Source: Monodelphis domestica
Lineage: Eukaryota > Chordata > Mammalia > Didelphimorphia > Didelphidae
Length of the DNA stretch: 64,000 nucleotides
Reading direction: 5' to 3'
Assembly (NCBI RefSeq): GCF_027887165.1
Contig: NC_077234.1
Span: forward strand, 192,153,465 to 192,217,464
The notes under the pieces were generated by a model that was given only the letters and a program-made list of their open reading frames with translations, was not told where the DNA came from and did no database searches. This document shows, piece by piece, positions 32,248 through 43,827 of the stretch; position 1 is the stretch's first letter, and every line of letters begins with the position of its first letter. A program made the translations under genes and the position numbers.

Positions 32248-34189
32248 ACTGGCATATAACTATATTTACAGACCCAGCTTTAAAAATGAACCCACCTTTG
32301 CTAAAATTTCTTAATGGCCTAAGTTTACAGGCTGCTTATGTGATAACCCACTTTTATGCAATATATATGGAATTTAAGTGCATCTAAAATGTTTCATAGA
32401 CCTAGAAGTTTATTCTGGGATGAAGGCTGTGTAATTATCTTTCATTTTCATTGAAAATGACCATTAGTACTCTTCAATTAAGGTAATTATTACAGCTTAA
32501 ACCTGGTTAGTAGTTTAACCCTCCTAAAGTGTTACTTAGCACCTCAATAGCAGAGGCAATCACAATTTCAACTACTTCAGCTGAATTCAGGACTTTATGA
32601 AATTCAAAGTCCAGAGTGTCAAGTAACCATCATTCTCTTCTTAATTTTACCTTCCTGTAAAATGATATATTGCACAAATGACTACTTATTCCTTTAGGAA
32701 CCAAATGATAGGGTTGGATGTTCCAAAATTATCTTCACTTTCAATTTCCTTCTGTGTAGCAATAAAGAAAGTTTTAATATACTTTCCAGATGATTCTAAT
32801 AACCCACTGTCGATGGGGATCATAGGATACAGGATGATAAATTTAGAGCTGAAAGGGACAATCAAGATCATCTCTTTCAATTGCCTTATTTTGGAAAGAA
32901 CTTAAAGTTGTTTTCTTAGTAGTGGTAATATATTTGCATTTATCAGAAGGTGTTTTGGCATAGCAGAAAGAGTCCTAAATTTGAAGTCTGAAAACATGAG
33001 TGTAAAAAATGATATTATCACTTATTGAAGAATAGAGGGTTTACTGTCAGTCTACATTTGAATGCCAGTTGTGTTATTCATCTATGTAATGTGACTTTGG
33101 ACAAATTTTAAACAACACCAATTGGGCATGAAGGCAGCAACATTCCCAAGTAATCAGAACTTTTTAACAAACTACATAAAAATATTATAGAATGTAGATT
33201 ATGTTAATATGTAGTTTTCTAAATCAGTATATACCTGCAGGGATCCTAATGTCTAGTTTAGTAATTCCATTTCTAATTGACACCACTAGGGTACATTATT
33301 AGCTCCTATGGCCAAGACTATCATAATATTTGGCCCATTGAGATCACTCTTCTGCTTCACTCAGAAAGACTATCACCATAGTCTAAGTATTCGGAGGACT
33401 ATTTGAGGAAGCTATGCTCCAAACCTGTAGCAAGATCCACATCACATCATACTTCCAGGGGAGGAATCACAGAGCATCAGAGAGTGCTAGGATGGACAGA
33501 AGGAAGCTTAAACCCTCAGTTTGGAACCCTGAGACAAAAGCTGTGATGAACGACACCTAAATCAATAGGATCCTTTACATTTTATATCTATAATTTCTTT
33601 TAGGAAATGTTAAGCAAGTTTCATTAGACATCCCCCACCGAGCTAACTTCTTAAGTAGACATTTTCCATAGTGTTTTGTTTTGTTTTTCCCAAAAATATC
33701 TGTAATAGAGGCTCTCTAAAATCCTTTAATATTAGTTACCAAGATTATTTAAAGTGCTTTTGTTCTGTGGAAGGTTCCCTTTGTAACATGAAGGAAGAAA
33801 ATCAAATAGCCTTTCTCACATCTCCACATTACTTTTCATTTCCCTTTAAGCAATAATTCAATGTCACATCAAATGAAAGACTTATCCAAAGGGCAGAAGA
33901 GATCCAGAGGTGAGCTGATTGAGCTCTTTCAACAGCTGCACAGCAAACACAGTTCTAGGGAGATCCCCACATTGGGATTTGTGAGATTATATAACATAAC
34001 AGATGGCAGGTACTATAGGACAATGGTTCAAAGGTCTATGCTTGGCACTTTTGCCAGCCTCCCTGCATTCTTCTACATCTGAAGCAAAAGAACATTTGAA
34101 ATATTGAACAAAGAGAGGAGGGATGAAGTTCATATAATCAACTCTGTGTTCAGTTATGCCCACTATTTGTTTTTAGAGGCAGTGATGGT
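32248..34189. other. Unassigned intergenic sequence with one MIR piece
   Basis: ATTTAGAGCTGAAAGGGACAATCAAGATCATC at 32838 is a MIR-type fragment. Elsewhere I see nothing. Open frames at 33671-33856 and 33861-34082 are short with no recognised domain. Confidence 0.5.
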
Positions 34190-35340
34190 GGAAAGGCAGC
34201 CAAGGCTAGTGGATAGAAAGTTAGCTTTCACTGAGTTCCAGTCTCTCCTACTTCATAAAACTCTTCATAGATAGATGCTTTTAATCAGACAACCAGGCTT
34301 GCAACTTACGTGTCATTCTGGATTCTTTATTCTCTCTCACCTCCAGGATCCCATATAATTTACTAAGTCCTGTTGATTTTTTTCTTCATAACATCTATCA
34401 TATATATGTCCCCTTTTCTCTTTTTACACTCCCACCTTCTTGGTATAAGATCTTATTACGTCATCTGGACTATATCAGTAAACTCTGTTTGGGCTCCCAT
34501 TCTCAAGTCTTTGCCCATTCCAATTCATCCTCTGCTTAGTTGTCAAATTGAACTTCTTAAACTGCAAATCTGACTATGTATGTCTGATCCCATTCAATAA
34601 ATTCCAGTGGCTCCCATTTCCTCCAAGATCAAATAGAAAACCCCCTTTTTAGCTTTTAAAATTCTGCCTGATCTGATTCCTTCCTACCCTTCCAATCTTC
34701 TCACTCCCTTTTCTCTTCCACATAGTACTTTGTGATCCAGACACAATGAACTTCTTACTATTCCTCAAACAAGATACTCTCCCAACTTCATGCCTTGTCA
34801 GTAGCTGTTTCCCATGTGTGGAATTTCCCCTTTTCTCATCCCTTTCTCATGACTTCCCTGGCTTTCTTCAAGCTCAACTAAAATCCCACCTTCTAGAAGA
34901 AGCCTCTTCTGATCACACACACACACACACTACTTAATGCTTGTTCAATCTCTTTTAGATTATCTTTATTCAATATCTTTTATCTTTATTCAATATCTTT
35001 TAGATTATCTTTATTATTAAAGATAAAGATTATCTTTATATAGATGAAGATATATATCTTTATTTATTTGTATTATTAAATCTATATTTTTATTATATTT
35101 ATCTTTATATAAAGATATAGATATATCTTTATTTTAGATTATCTTTATATACAGGATAAAATAAAGTATATTTATTTTATCCTGTATATATTTTGGTTTT
35201 ATTTCCATGTTGTCTCCTTTGTTAGATTGTAAGCTTAAGAGCAAGGACTGCTGTTTACCTTTCTTTTTTCCACATGATTTATCAAAGTGCCTGACGCATA
35301 GTAGGTATTTAATAGAAACTTATTGAATTGACTTTTAAGA
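34190..35340 (+). mobile_element. L2 LINE 3' region with an AT-rich expansion
   Basis: The order matches L2: AAATTCCAGTGGCTCCCATTTCCTCC, ATTCTGCCTGATCTGATTCC, CTATTCCTCAAACAAGATACTC, CAAGCTCAACTAAAATCCCACC, TTGTAAGCTTAAGAGCAAGGACTG and CATAGTAGGTATTTAATAGAAAC. A CA repeat (34914-34930) and an AT-rich block (34960-35190) interrupt it. Confidence 0.8.
34960..35190. repeat. AT-rich palindromic block with a 20-bp hairpin
   Basis: Repeats of TCTTTATTCAATATCTTTTA and TTAGATTATCTTTAT, then a perfect inverted repeat: 35146-35165 pairs with 35171-35190 around a 5-base loop, its core being ATACAGGATAAAATAAA. Confidence 0.9.
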
Positions 35341-35378
35341 AAATCTTTGGAATTATATTAAAAATCTATATACCGTGG

Positions 35379-36230
35379 CTGAACAAGTTGTGGTACATGA
35401 TTGTAATGCAATACTAATGTTCCATAAGAAGAGACAAACTAAATAATCACACACAAAAAAAATGTGGAAAAATTTTATATGAAGTGATGCAAAATGAAGT
35501 GAGCAGAACCAGAACACTGTGCACAGAAACAGCAATAAAGTCTGATGATCAGTTGTGAATGACTTAACTATTGTCAATATGTCAAGATTCTAGGACAACA
35601 CCAAAGGACTCATAACAGTAAAGGATATCCACTTCCATAGAAGGAATAGAGTCTGAATACAAATTGAAATATACCAATCTTCACTTTGTTTCCTCCGTCA
35701 ATTTTTCTCTATTATGATCAACATGTATTTTGTTTCAAAACATGATGAACCAGGAAGTATATATTATTATACATGCTAATATATGTACAGCCCATATAAT
35801 ATTACCTGCTGTCAGGAACGGGGGGGGGGCATCACAAGGAGAAAAGAAAGAATGAGGGGGGCAGCTGGGTGGGTTGAGTGGATTGAGAGCCAGACTTAGA
35901 GATGGGAGGTCCTAGATTCAAATCAGGCCTCAGATACTTCCTATCTGTGTGATCCTGGGCAAGTCACTTAACCCCCATTTCCTAACCCTTACCATGTATT
36001 GGTTCCAAAACAGAAGGTAAGGGTTTTTTAAAAAAAATTTTTTAAAGAAAGAAAGGATAAGACACCAATTTCTGGACATAGTTAATGTGAGAATTTGATT
36101 CTCTTGGAAAAGCATATTTAATCTCATTTATTACACATTTAAAACAAATCATACATATTATATTATTACTGTGTAACTATGTAATATTATGTTATATATA
36201 AAAAATAAATGGCAACAAGGAAAAAAAAGA
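35379..36230 (+). mobile_element. Older L1 3' end, split by a SINE
   Basis: GGCTGAACAAGTTGTGGTACATG (end of ORF2), AAGTGATGCAAAATGAAGTGAGCAGAACC, AACAGCAATAAAGTCTGATGATCAG before the SINE; ACACCAATTTCTGGACATAGTTAATGTGAG and an A-rich end after it. Confidence 0.75.
35856..36043 (+). mobile_element. tRNA-derived SINE (SINE1-like)
   Basis: GGGGGGCAGCTGGGTGGGTTGAG, GTGATCCTGGGCAAGTCACTTAACCCCC, CAGAAGGTAAGGG and an A/T-rich tail. AAAGAAAGAATGA before and AAAGAAAGAAAGGA after suggest a purine-rich target duplication. Confidence 0.9.
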
Positions 36231-36889
36231 ATCTATAGAGTATTCGGCTCCACAAATCTTACTGAGATTTCTTTCATCCCTTTGGCTAGAATGGTCAAGA
36301 AGAAGACAAGCATGGAATATTTTTTTATCCTCTTAAATCAAGTGAAAAGATCAATCTGTTAGGGTCTTCAGAATATGTAATAACTTCCTGTTACTTGCAT
36401 TGCCTTTCTGTCTACTCAGGCCAATGTCACCAAAGCCATCAAAGAGCTTTTTAAATAATTCAGAATCTACTGTCTTGATTCAAGATGTCATAAAACAGTT
36501 TGTTTAACAAACTAACTCTCTGGTTTCCTTCCTGAATGTCACAGACAATGTTTTCTTAGACTTGATCTGTTAGTTTAGCTAGTTAGAAAATAAGTTAGTA
36601 AAGTCAGTGGCTAGATGTAACCCTCATCAGTTTTACTGTCTTTGGTCAGAGGGAAATTTCCGCTATGTGGAGGTATTTGGGCAGGGAGTGTACCCCTCAC
36701 CTCCCAAATATCTCACATGCATGCAGCTGATCACAGGAAGGCCAGGGGGAAGAAATCTTGGCCTGATGTTGTATTCATTTGGTGCTTAATGTTATCTATT
36801 TCATTGGATATACATGCCGGCCCAGGGAGAATAGTAGATCAGATATTGTTATATCACCATTTCACAGAGGAAGAAGCTTCAACGCTAGG
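36231..36889. other. Unassigned sequence
   Basis: Only a weak reverse MIR core (ATTTCACAGAGGAAGAAGC) near 36858. No gene seen. Confidence 0.45.
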
Positions 36890-37300
36890 CAAATAGGAAG
36901 TAGAGTGGACAAAATGCTGAGTCTAGAGTCAAAAAGTCTTTGAGTTCAAATTTGGCCTCAGACAAACCAATATGACCTTGTCTTGTCACTGAATCACAAA
37001 GACCGGTGTCATTGGATAGGGCAGGGTGGGAAATGGGAGTAAGAGGAGAAAGGCTGGAAGGTGCCAAGTTATATAGGATTTTAAAAGTCAGATCAGTGGG
37101 AATTCTTGACATCTCTGTGAGAGGGGAAGGAAGAAGAGAGTGAAACAAAATGAATCATGTAACTTTGGAAAACTTGTACAAATAAAATAAAGATAATTTT
37201 TTTAAAGATCATTCCAACAACAAAATGTCAGAGAATTTTATATTTGATCTAAGGTAATAGGGAGCCACTGAAGTTTGTTGAACAGAGGATAACATGTTCA
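36890..37300 (+). repeat. Ancient repeat remnant
   Basis: AGGTGCCAAGTTATATAGGATTTTAAAAG and ATCTAAGGTAATAGGGAGCCACTGAAG match the ancient repeat body. Confidence 0.5.
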
Positions 37301-37660
37301 GAACTTCAATTAACTCATGACTTCTCTCTGCTTCAGTTTTATCAACTATAAAATAGAGATAATAAATTATACCTATGTCCCTGAATTATTGAGAGTCTCA
37401 AATGAGGGTCAGCTGGGTGGCACATCAGACCTGGAGTCAGGAAAACCTAGGTTCAAATCTGGCCTCAGACACCTCCTACCTGTGTGACTCTGGACAAGTC
37501 ATTTAATTCCATTTGCCTAGCCATTGCTCTTCTGTTTTAGAGTTGTTACTAGGACAGAAAGTAAGGGTTTGAAATAAAAAGAGCCAAATGAGATAATATT
37601 TGCATTAATCTTAGCACATTGCCTGCATAGTATAGGCACTTAATAAATGCTTGTTTTCCT
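37301..37660 (+). mobile_element. MIR split by a SINE
   Basis: CTTCAGTTTTATCAACTATAAAATAGAGATAATAA before, AATGAGATAATATTTGCATTAATC and GCACTTAATAAATGC after. Confidence 0.8.
37407..37579 (+). mobile_element. tRNA-derived SINE inserted in MIR
   Basis: GGTCAGCTGGGTGGCACATC, GTTCAAATCTGGCCTCAGACACC, CTAGGACAGAAAGTAAGGG, then A-rich. Flanks: AGAGTCTCAAATGAG (37392-37406) and AGAGCCAAATGAG (37580-37592). Confidence 0.88.
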
Positions 37661-37675
37661 CTTTCTTTTAAATGG

Positions 37676-37780
37676 CTGTCCCAAGGTTACAGAATTTGTC
37701 AATGACAGGACTTGAAACCAAGTCTTCTGACTCCAAGTCCAGGTCTCTTTCTGCCACAGTACCCATCACTATAAATGCAA
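37676..37780 (-). mobile_element. MIR remnant, reverse
   Basis: CTGTCCCAAGGTTACAGAATTTGTCAATGACAGG and CAAGTCTTCTGACTCCAAGTCC. Confidence 0.65.
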
Positions 37781-37799
37781 AGCAACTAGTCATACAAAT

Positions 37800-40110
37800 G
37801 ATCAGTCAATCAACAAGCATATATTGCTTACTCTGTTCCAGGCACCATGTTGGGCACTGGAGATACAAAGAGACTAAAATATGGTCCCTGACCTCAAAGA
37901 ATGAATGTTCTAGTAGAGGAGACATCATGAAAAACAATGGTGCATGCCATGTAAGTGGAAAGGAATATCAGAAGGAAGATAGTGGCAATGATGGGCTTGG
38001 GAAAGTACTCTAGCAAAAAGTAGGAGTTAAGCTGAGTCTTAAAGAAATAGAGGGAGGCCAGTAAGCAGAGATGAGGAGGAAGAGGATTCCAAGTATGGGG
38101 GACAGCCTGGAAAGAAGGCAAAGTTATGAAATGGTGTTTTTTGTGAGAAAGAGCAAGAAGGGAAATATAGTTGGACCACAGTGTAGTTAGATCCCAGAAA
38201 GACAGAAATGGGCTGGGTAGAAAAGAGCTTTTAAAACCAAACAGAGCATTTTAGATTTAATCTTAACGATAATAAGGAGCCTCTGGAGTTTGTTGAGTAG
38301 AGGAGGGGGAGCATGCTATGCTTTAGGAAAATAAGTTTGGTAGGTGAATGGAGAATGACTTAGAGTAGGGAGAGTTTTGGCCAGAGACCAATCAGAAGAT
38401 TATGGCAATGATCTGGGAATAATGATGAGGGCCTAAGCTAAAGTAGAAGCTATGGGAGTGGACGGGAGATGTTTTAAAGTAAAAACAGTAAATCAGGAGC
38501 ACACTGAAATATGGGGTTACTTTGAGTGATAAGCCAAGGATATTACCTAGGTTGTAATCTTGAGCAAAAGAGAGAATATTGATTTCCTTGACAATAATAG
38601 AGAAGTTTTAAAAAGGGGAAAGATAGAGGAAAGAGATAATGACTTGTTTTAGCCATGCTGAGTTTGAAATGCTGGTAGGATATCCAATTCAAATGTCCAA
38701 GGGCCATTGGTCATGAAAGACTTGAGAGAGGTTGGGACAAGATACATAGCTCTGAGATGACTGCATAAAGATAATAATTGAATTCATAGGAACTGATGAA
38801 ATCTCCATGAAAGACAGCATGGAGAGTGAAGAGAAGAAGGCCCATGAAAGAGCTTGAAGGACACTCAAGGTTTGTGGTTGTGATCTAGACAAAATTATAG
38901 TGAAAAAGACCAAGGACAGATCAGGTAGAAAGAGAATCAGGAGAATACAATATCATAAAAACTTAAAGAGAAAAGAATATCCAGGGGGACACTGATCAAT
39001 TAGAGTTCAGAGAGGTTAAGAAGGATGAGGATTCTGAATCTCCATTTAATATTATAATTAAGGGGCAGATAAGTGGCTCAATGGAAAGAGAGCTAGGCCT
39101 GGAGATGGGAGGCCCTGGATTCAGATGTAGCTCAGATATATCCTGGCTGTGTAATCCTGGGCAAATCAATCACTTAACCCCAATTGTCTAGCCCTTACTG
39201 CTTTTCTGCCATGGAACTGATACTTAATTCTAAAACAAGAGGGAAGGGTATTTTAAAACTTATAATTAAGAAGTTAGTGGTGACTTTGCAGAGGGTAATT
39301 TCCATCAAATAAGGATCAAAAAACAGATTCTGTGAAGGTTTACAAGTGAGTGAGAGTAGAGGAAGTGAAGATACTTAGTGTAGCTGCTTTCTTGAGGAAT
39401 TTACCCATGAAGAGAGCAAAAGGATGAAAACCAGTGAGGATGGTTTGATCAAATGAGGATTTTTAAAGAATTGGTAAGCATAGGTGTGTTACAGGCAACA
39501 TGAGTTTGAATATTAGAGAGATGGTAAGGATGATACAGAAAGAAATTTGCTGGAGAAAAATGAAATGGAATGGGATAAAGACTATACAAAAAGGAGTTTG
39601 TTTTGACAAGAAATGCTACCTATTCAAATAATACAGGTAAAGGCAAAGATAGTAAGGGAGACTATGCAGAAAAGAAGTGAGATGAAGATGAAAAAAGAGA
39701 ATTCTCAAAGAACAATTATTTTTCTGAAATATAGGACAAGACCCTTAGAATAAGAGAATAGGAGAGAGGGTGCCAAGAGAGATTTGAAAAGGGATAAAAA
39801 TCTTTGTTTTGGGCCACTATGATTAAGTGTGAGAGTGAATCAATCCAGTTGTTGCAAAAGGATGCATTTGAAATTATGTAACACACATGTGGAGTGGATT
39901 CATTCAACATAGTATTGGGACTTTCTCTCTCCCTATTCAGTAGCAGAGCAAAAGTGGGTGAAGGTGGGCGTAATCCAGTGTTGGAATTTCTCAAGGAATG
40001 ATTAGCAATAGATTGAACACTTGAGTGTAAAGGGTAGTATGGAGTTAAACTGATTCACCATAAATGTGAGATAGAAAAGGAAGGAGAATGTGGCCAGTTC
40101 ACGATGGAAG
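37800..40110 (+). repeat. Long ancient interspersed repeat, family not assigned
   Basis: About 2.3 kb (less a 0.2-kb SINE). It starts at TCAATCAACAAGCATATATTGC, CCAGGCACCATGTTGGGCACTGG; the body has TTTAGATTTAATCTTAACGATAATAAGGAGCC and TAGCCATGCTGAGTTTGAAATGC. Other partial copies lie in this window. No open frame stands out, and I see no LTR, poly(A) or inverted ends. It is the most complete copy here. Confidence 0.5.
39063..39259 (+). mobile_element. tRNA-derived SINE with 11-bp target duplication
   Basis: GGGCAGATAAGTGGCTCAATGG, GTGTAATCCTGGGCAAATCA and a tail with AAAACAAGAGGGAAGGG. TTATAATTAAG occurs exactly at 39052-39062 and 39260-39270. Confidence 0.9.
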
Positions 40111-40330
40111 ACCTGGGAATGAACTAAGTGGTTGAGGTATTAGAGTATCATCTATATAACCCAAGAAGAGCATTACATTTATAGGCCAAAAAATTGAGCA
40201 AAAATGCATGTCAACCAATCTTTGTCAGTAAAATCTAAGATACCATTCACTCTTATTCCTTTTTCACACTTATATTTTAGGATGTGATTCCACTTTCCTT
40301 CTAACCCTTTCAGTATAGAAACTATTTCTC
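40111..40330. other. Unassigned sequence upstream of L1-C
   Basis: No repeat or gene recognised. Confidence 0.5.
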
Positions 40331-40346
40331 AAGAATAAAGAGAAAA
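40331..40346. repeat. Target-site duplication of L1-C
   Basis: AAGAATAAAGAGAAAA here and exactly again at 47486-47501. Confidence 0.95.
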
Positions 40347-40761
40347 GAGGCAGAGGCAAAGTCAAGATGGAGGCTTAGAGACAGCAAACAGTTCAGTTCC
40401 TTCCTCACCAATCAAAAACACAATGCTTTGAAGGGACTAAAAACCAAATCTAATAACAGTACAGAGCTAGGGAACCCTCCTCCTTGACCCAACTTAAAAG
40501 ACTTATCTGAGAGCCTTGATGAATAAGCTCCAAGGGCAAAAGCTGCAACAGTACAGGCAACAACCTTGACAACAGGGCAGGAAGCCCAGCTCCTTTTCAG
40601 CTTCTGCTGTCAGCCAGGGAAGATCTGACTAATCTGATCAACCAGCAGAACAGAGAAGAAGCCCCTTTAGGACAGAAGAGTCCAAACCCACAAATCTAGT
40701 ACATAATGAGAGGAGAAAGACTATAAACAACTACAGGGGGGGAGGGGAAGTAGGAGGAAAT

Positions 40762-41800
40762 ATGAGTAAACAACAGAAAAAGGAAAACAGAAATTACAAT
40801 CAATAGCTTTTATCCAGACAAGGAACAAAGAGCAAATGGTACAGAGGAGGATCAAGGAACACCAAGCAAAAACACAGAAACTCCAGCAATTTGGACTTTG
40901 GCTTTGGAAGACCTCAAAATACAATTCAAAAAACAATTAAGAGAGACTGAAGACAACTGGGAGAAGAACTTAAAAAGCAAAATAAATTATGTTGAAATGG
41001 AAAATAGTGTCTTAAATGCCAAAATTAATCAGCTTGAAAATGAGACAGAGGAGATAAAAGATGAAGCAAAGAAGATGAAAGATGAGCTCCAAAGAATATC
41101 AGACCAGAAGGAGAAGGATGATCAAAAACCCAGGAATGAAATTCAATCTTTAAAAACTAGAATCCAAGAACTAGAAACAAACAACTTCACAAAGCATCAG
41201 GAACTATAAAACAAAACCAAAAGAATGAAAAAAATGAGAAAAATATGAAATAGCTCATCCACAAAACAGAAGATCTGGAAAAAAGTTTGAGGAGAGACAA
41301 CATAAGAATCATTGGTCTACTGGAAGATAATGACAAAAGAAAAAGCCTGGACATCATTATACAGTCAATTAGCCAAGAAAACTGCCCCAGCATTCTAGAG
41401 CAAGAGGGAAAAGTGGAGATTAAGAGAATCCACAGGTCATCTCCTATATTTAATTCTGAATTGAAAATATCCATCCATATTATACCCAAATTCAAGAACC
41501 ACCAGACAAAGGAAAAAATATTACAAGCTTCTAAGAAGAAGTCAACTGCATCTACACTGAAGGACCAAAAGGCATGGAATATGATATTCTGGAAATCAAA
41601 GGAACTAGATCTAAAACCAAGAATCAACTATCCAGCAAAACTGACTATATATTCTTGCTGAGGAAAGTATGGTAATTTAATAAAATACAAGACTTTCAAG
41701 TATTCATAAAGAAAAGACCAGACTTGAATAGAAAATTTGATGCCCAAACACAGAACTCAAGAGAATAACCAAAAGGTAATTAAGAAAGGGGAAAACACAA
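40762..41800 (+). pseudogene. L1-C ORF1 pseudogene
   Basis: MSKQQKK starts at 40762, then a frameshift. The coiled coil is open at 40898-41209 (LEDLKIQFKKQL, NQLENETEEIKDEAKK, SLKTRIQELETN). After stops, 41287-41661 gives the RRM-like part (RRDNIRIIGLLEDNDKRKSL) and C-terminal domain (NCPSILEQEG, IKRIHRSSPIFNSELK, LKPRINYPAKLTIYS). The end near 41800 is inferred from L1-B. The protein would be the L1 RNA chaperone; here it is in at least three frames. Confidence 0.88.
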
Positions 41801-42078
41801 AATAAAACAAAATAAAAAAATTTTAAGGAATTTTTTAAGGAACCCAATAAGTTAAAATGATTTGTATTCCTACAAAAAAGAGGATATTGGTAACTCTTAA
41901 AAATTGTTATTATCACATGGGTAGCTATAAGAATTATACTTGGAAAGAACAGTGACAAACTGTAAGGATGAAATGCCAAGACATCTATGTGTATGTGCAT
42001 ATAGATATCCATATATATGTGTATGTGCATGCATACATACATACATATGTTATAAAAAAGAGATTAATACTAAGAGAA

Positions 42079-42258
42079 ATGGGAAAAGAAACAAAATGGG
42101 ATAAATTTACATGTCATAAAGAAGTACATGGCAAGAGTGGGGAAGAATACCAATACACTAGAAGGGTAGAGATGGCAGACAGGAAATACTTAATTCTTAC
42201 ATGCATTGAAATGACTCAAAGAGGAAAGAACAATAAGATCCATTGGGACAGAGAATAG
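42079..42258 (+). other. Short reading frame in the L1-C inter-ORF spacer
   Basis: MGKETKWDKFTCHKEVHGKSG at the start, QRGKNNKIHWDRE at the end, homologous to 10519-10701 in L1-B. An upstream in-frame extension exists to 41968 over a repeat of the ATGTGTATG type. No domain recognised. It may be chance in a long spacer. Confidence 0.3.
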
Positions 42259-42501
42259 ATTCATGCCCTATAGAGAAGTAGAAGGATAACAAATGGACTG
42301 GTGGGGAGGGAAGGAATATAAGGGAGGGAGAAGGTAAGAGGGTAGTTTAAAAAGACCATAAGGAAAATAAGAGGGGAATAAGAAGGGGGGGGTTAGAAAG
42401 GGAAGTAAAATAAGGGAATTAGGGGGACTAATTAAAAACAAAACACTGGTGTAGAAGGAAATGGTGAAAGAAGAAAGGGCAGGACTAGGGGAGTAATCAA
42501 A

Positions 42502-43827
42502 ATGTTTGGAAATACACAGCTGATTATCATAATTCTAAACGTGAATGGAATGAACTCACCCATAAAATGGAAGCAAATACCAAAGTGGATTAGAAACCAA
42601 AATCCTACTATATGTTGTCTACAAGAAATGCACATGAGGAAGGTTAACACAGACAGAATAAAGGTAAGTTAATAGAGCAAAATCTATTGGACATCAACTG
42701 ATAAAAAGAAGACAGGAGTCACAATCATGATATCTGATGAAGCCAAAGTAAAAATAGATCTAGTTAAAATAGATAGGGAAGGTAATTACATTCTGATAAA
42801 AGGCAGTATAGACAATGAGGAAATATCAGTACTCTATATATGCACCAAATGGTATAGCATCCAAATTCCTAAAGGAGAAATTGGTGGAGCTCAAGGAGGA
42901 AATAGATACTAAAACTATACTAATGGGAGACCTGAACCTTCCTCTATCAGATCTAGATAAATCAAACCAAAAAATAAATAAGAAAAAGGTAAGAGATGTG
43001 AATGAAATCCTAGAAAAATTAGAGTTAGTAGATATGTGGAGAAAAATAAGGAGGGACAAAAGGAATACACCTTCTTCTCAGCAGCACATGGTACATTCAC
43101 AAAGACTGACCATGTACTAGGACATAAAAACATTGCAAACAAGTTCAAAAGAGAAGAAATAATAAATGCAACCTTTTCAGATCATAATGCAATAAAAATA
43201 ATAATTAGTAAGCGTATATGGAGAGGCAAACCATAAACTAATTGGAAACTCAATAATATGATTCTCAAAAATCAATTAAAGAACAAATCATAGAAACAAT
43301 TTTCTTGAAGAAAATTACAATGATGAGACCTCTTTTCAAAATCTATAGGATGCAACCAAAGCAGTACTTAGGGGGAAATTTATACCCTTGAGCTCAAGTA
43401 TTAACAAATTAGGGAGGAAAAAGGTCAATGATTTGGGCATGCAAAAATTAAAAAACTAGAAAGTGATCAAATTAAAAATCTTAAGATGAAAACTAAATTG
43501 GAAATCCTAAAAATTAAAGGAGAAATTAATAAAATCAAAAGTAAAAGAACTATTGATTTGATAAATAAAACTAGAAGCTGGTACTTTGAAAAAACAAATA
43601 AAATAGACAAAGTACTGGTCAATCTAATTTAAAAAAAGAAAGAAGAACACTAAATTAACAGTATCCAAGATGAAAAGGGAGACCTCACCTCTAATTAAGA
43701 GGACATTAAGGAAAGCATTAAAAACTATTATGCCCAGTTATATGGCAATAAATATGGCAATCTAGGTGATATGGATGAATATTTACAAAAATGTAAATTA
43801 CCTATATTAACATAAGAAGAAATAGAA
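42502..43827 (+). pseudogene. L1-C ORF2: endonuclease and linker
   Basis: MFGNTQLIIIILNVNG starts ORF2. CCLQEMHM keeps the catalytic Glu, SDEAKVKIDLVK and a GDLNLPLSDLDKS block follow, then TFFSAAHGTFTKTDHVLGHK and TFSDHNAIKIII with the catalytic Asp-His. These lie in different frames because of single-base indels (for example near 42840 and 43055). The linker to 43827 is stop-rich and ends at the nested L1. Confidence 0.9.
43817..43827. repeat. 5' target-site duplication of nested L1 in L1-C
   Basis: AAGAAATAGAA here is repeated at 44977-44987, where host ORF2 resumes. Confidence 0.85.
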
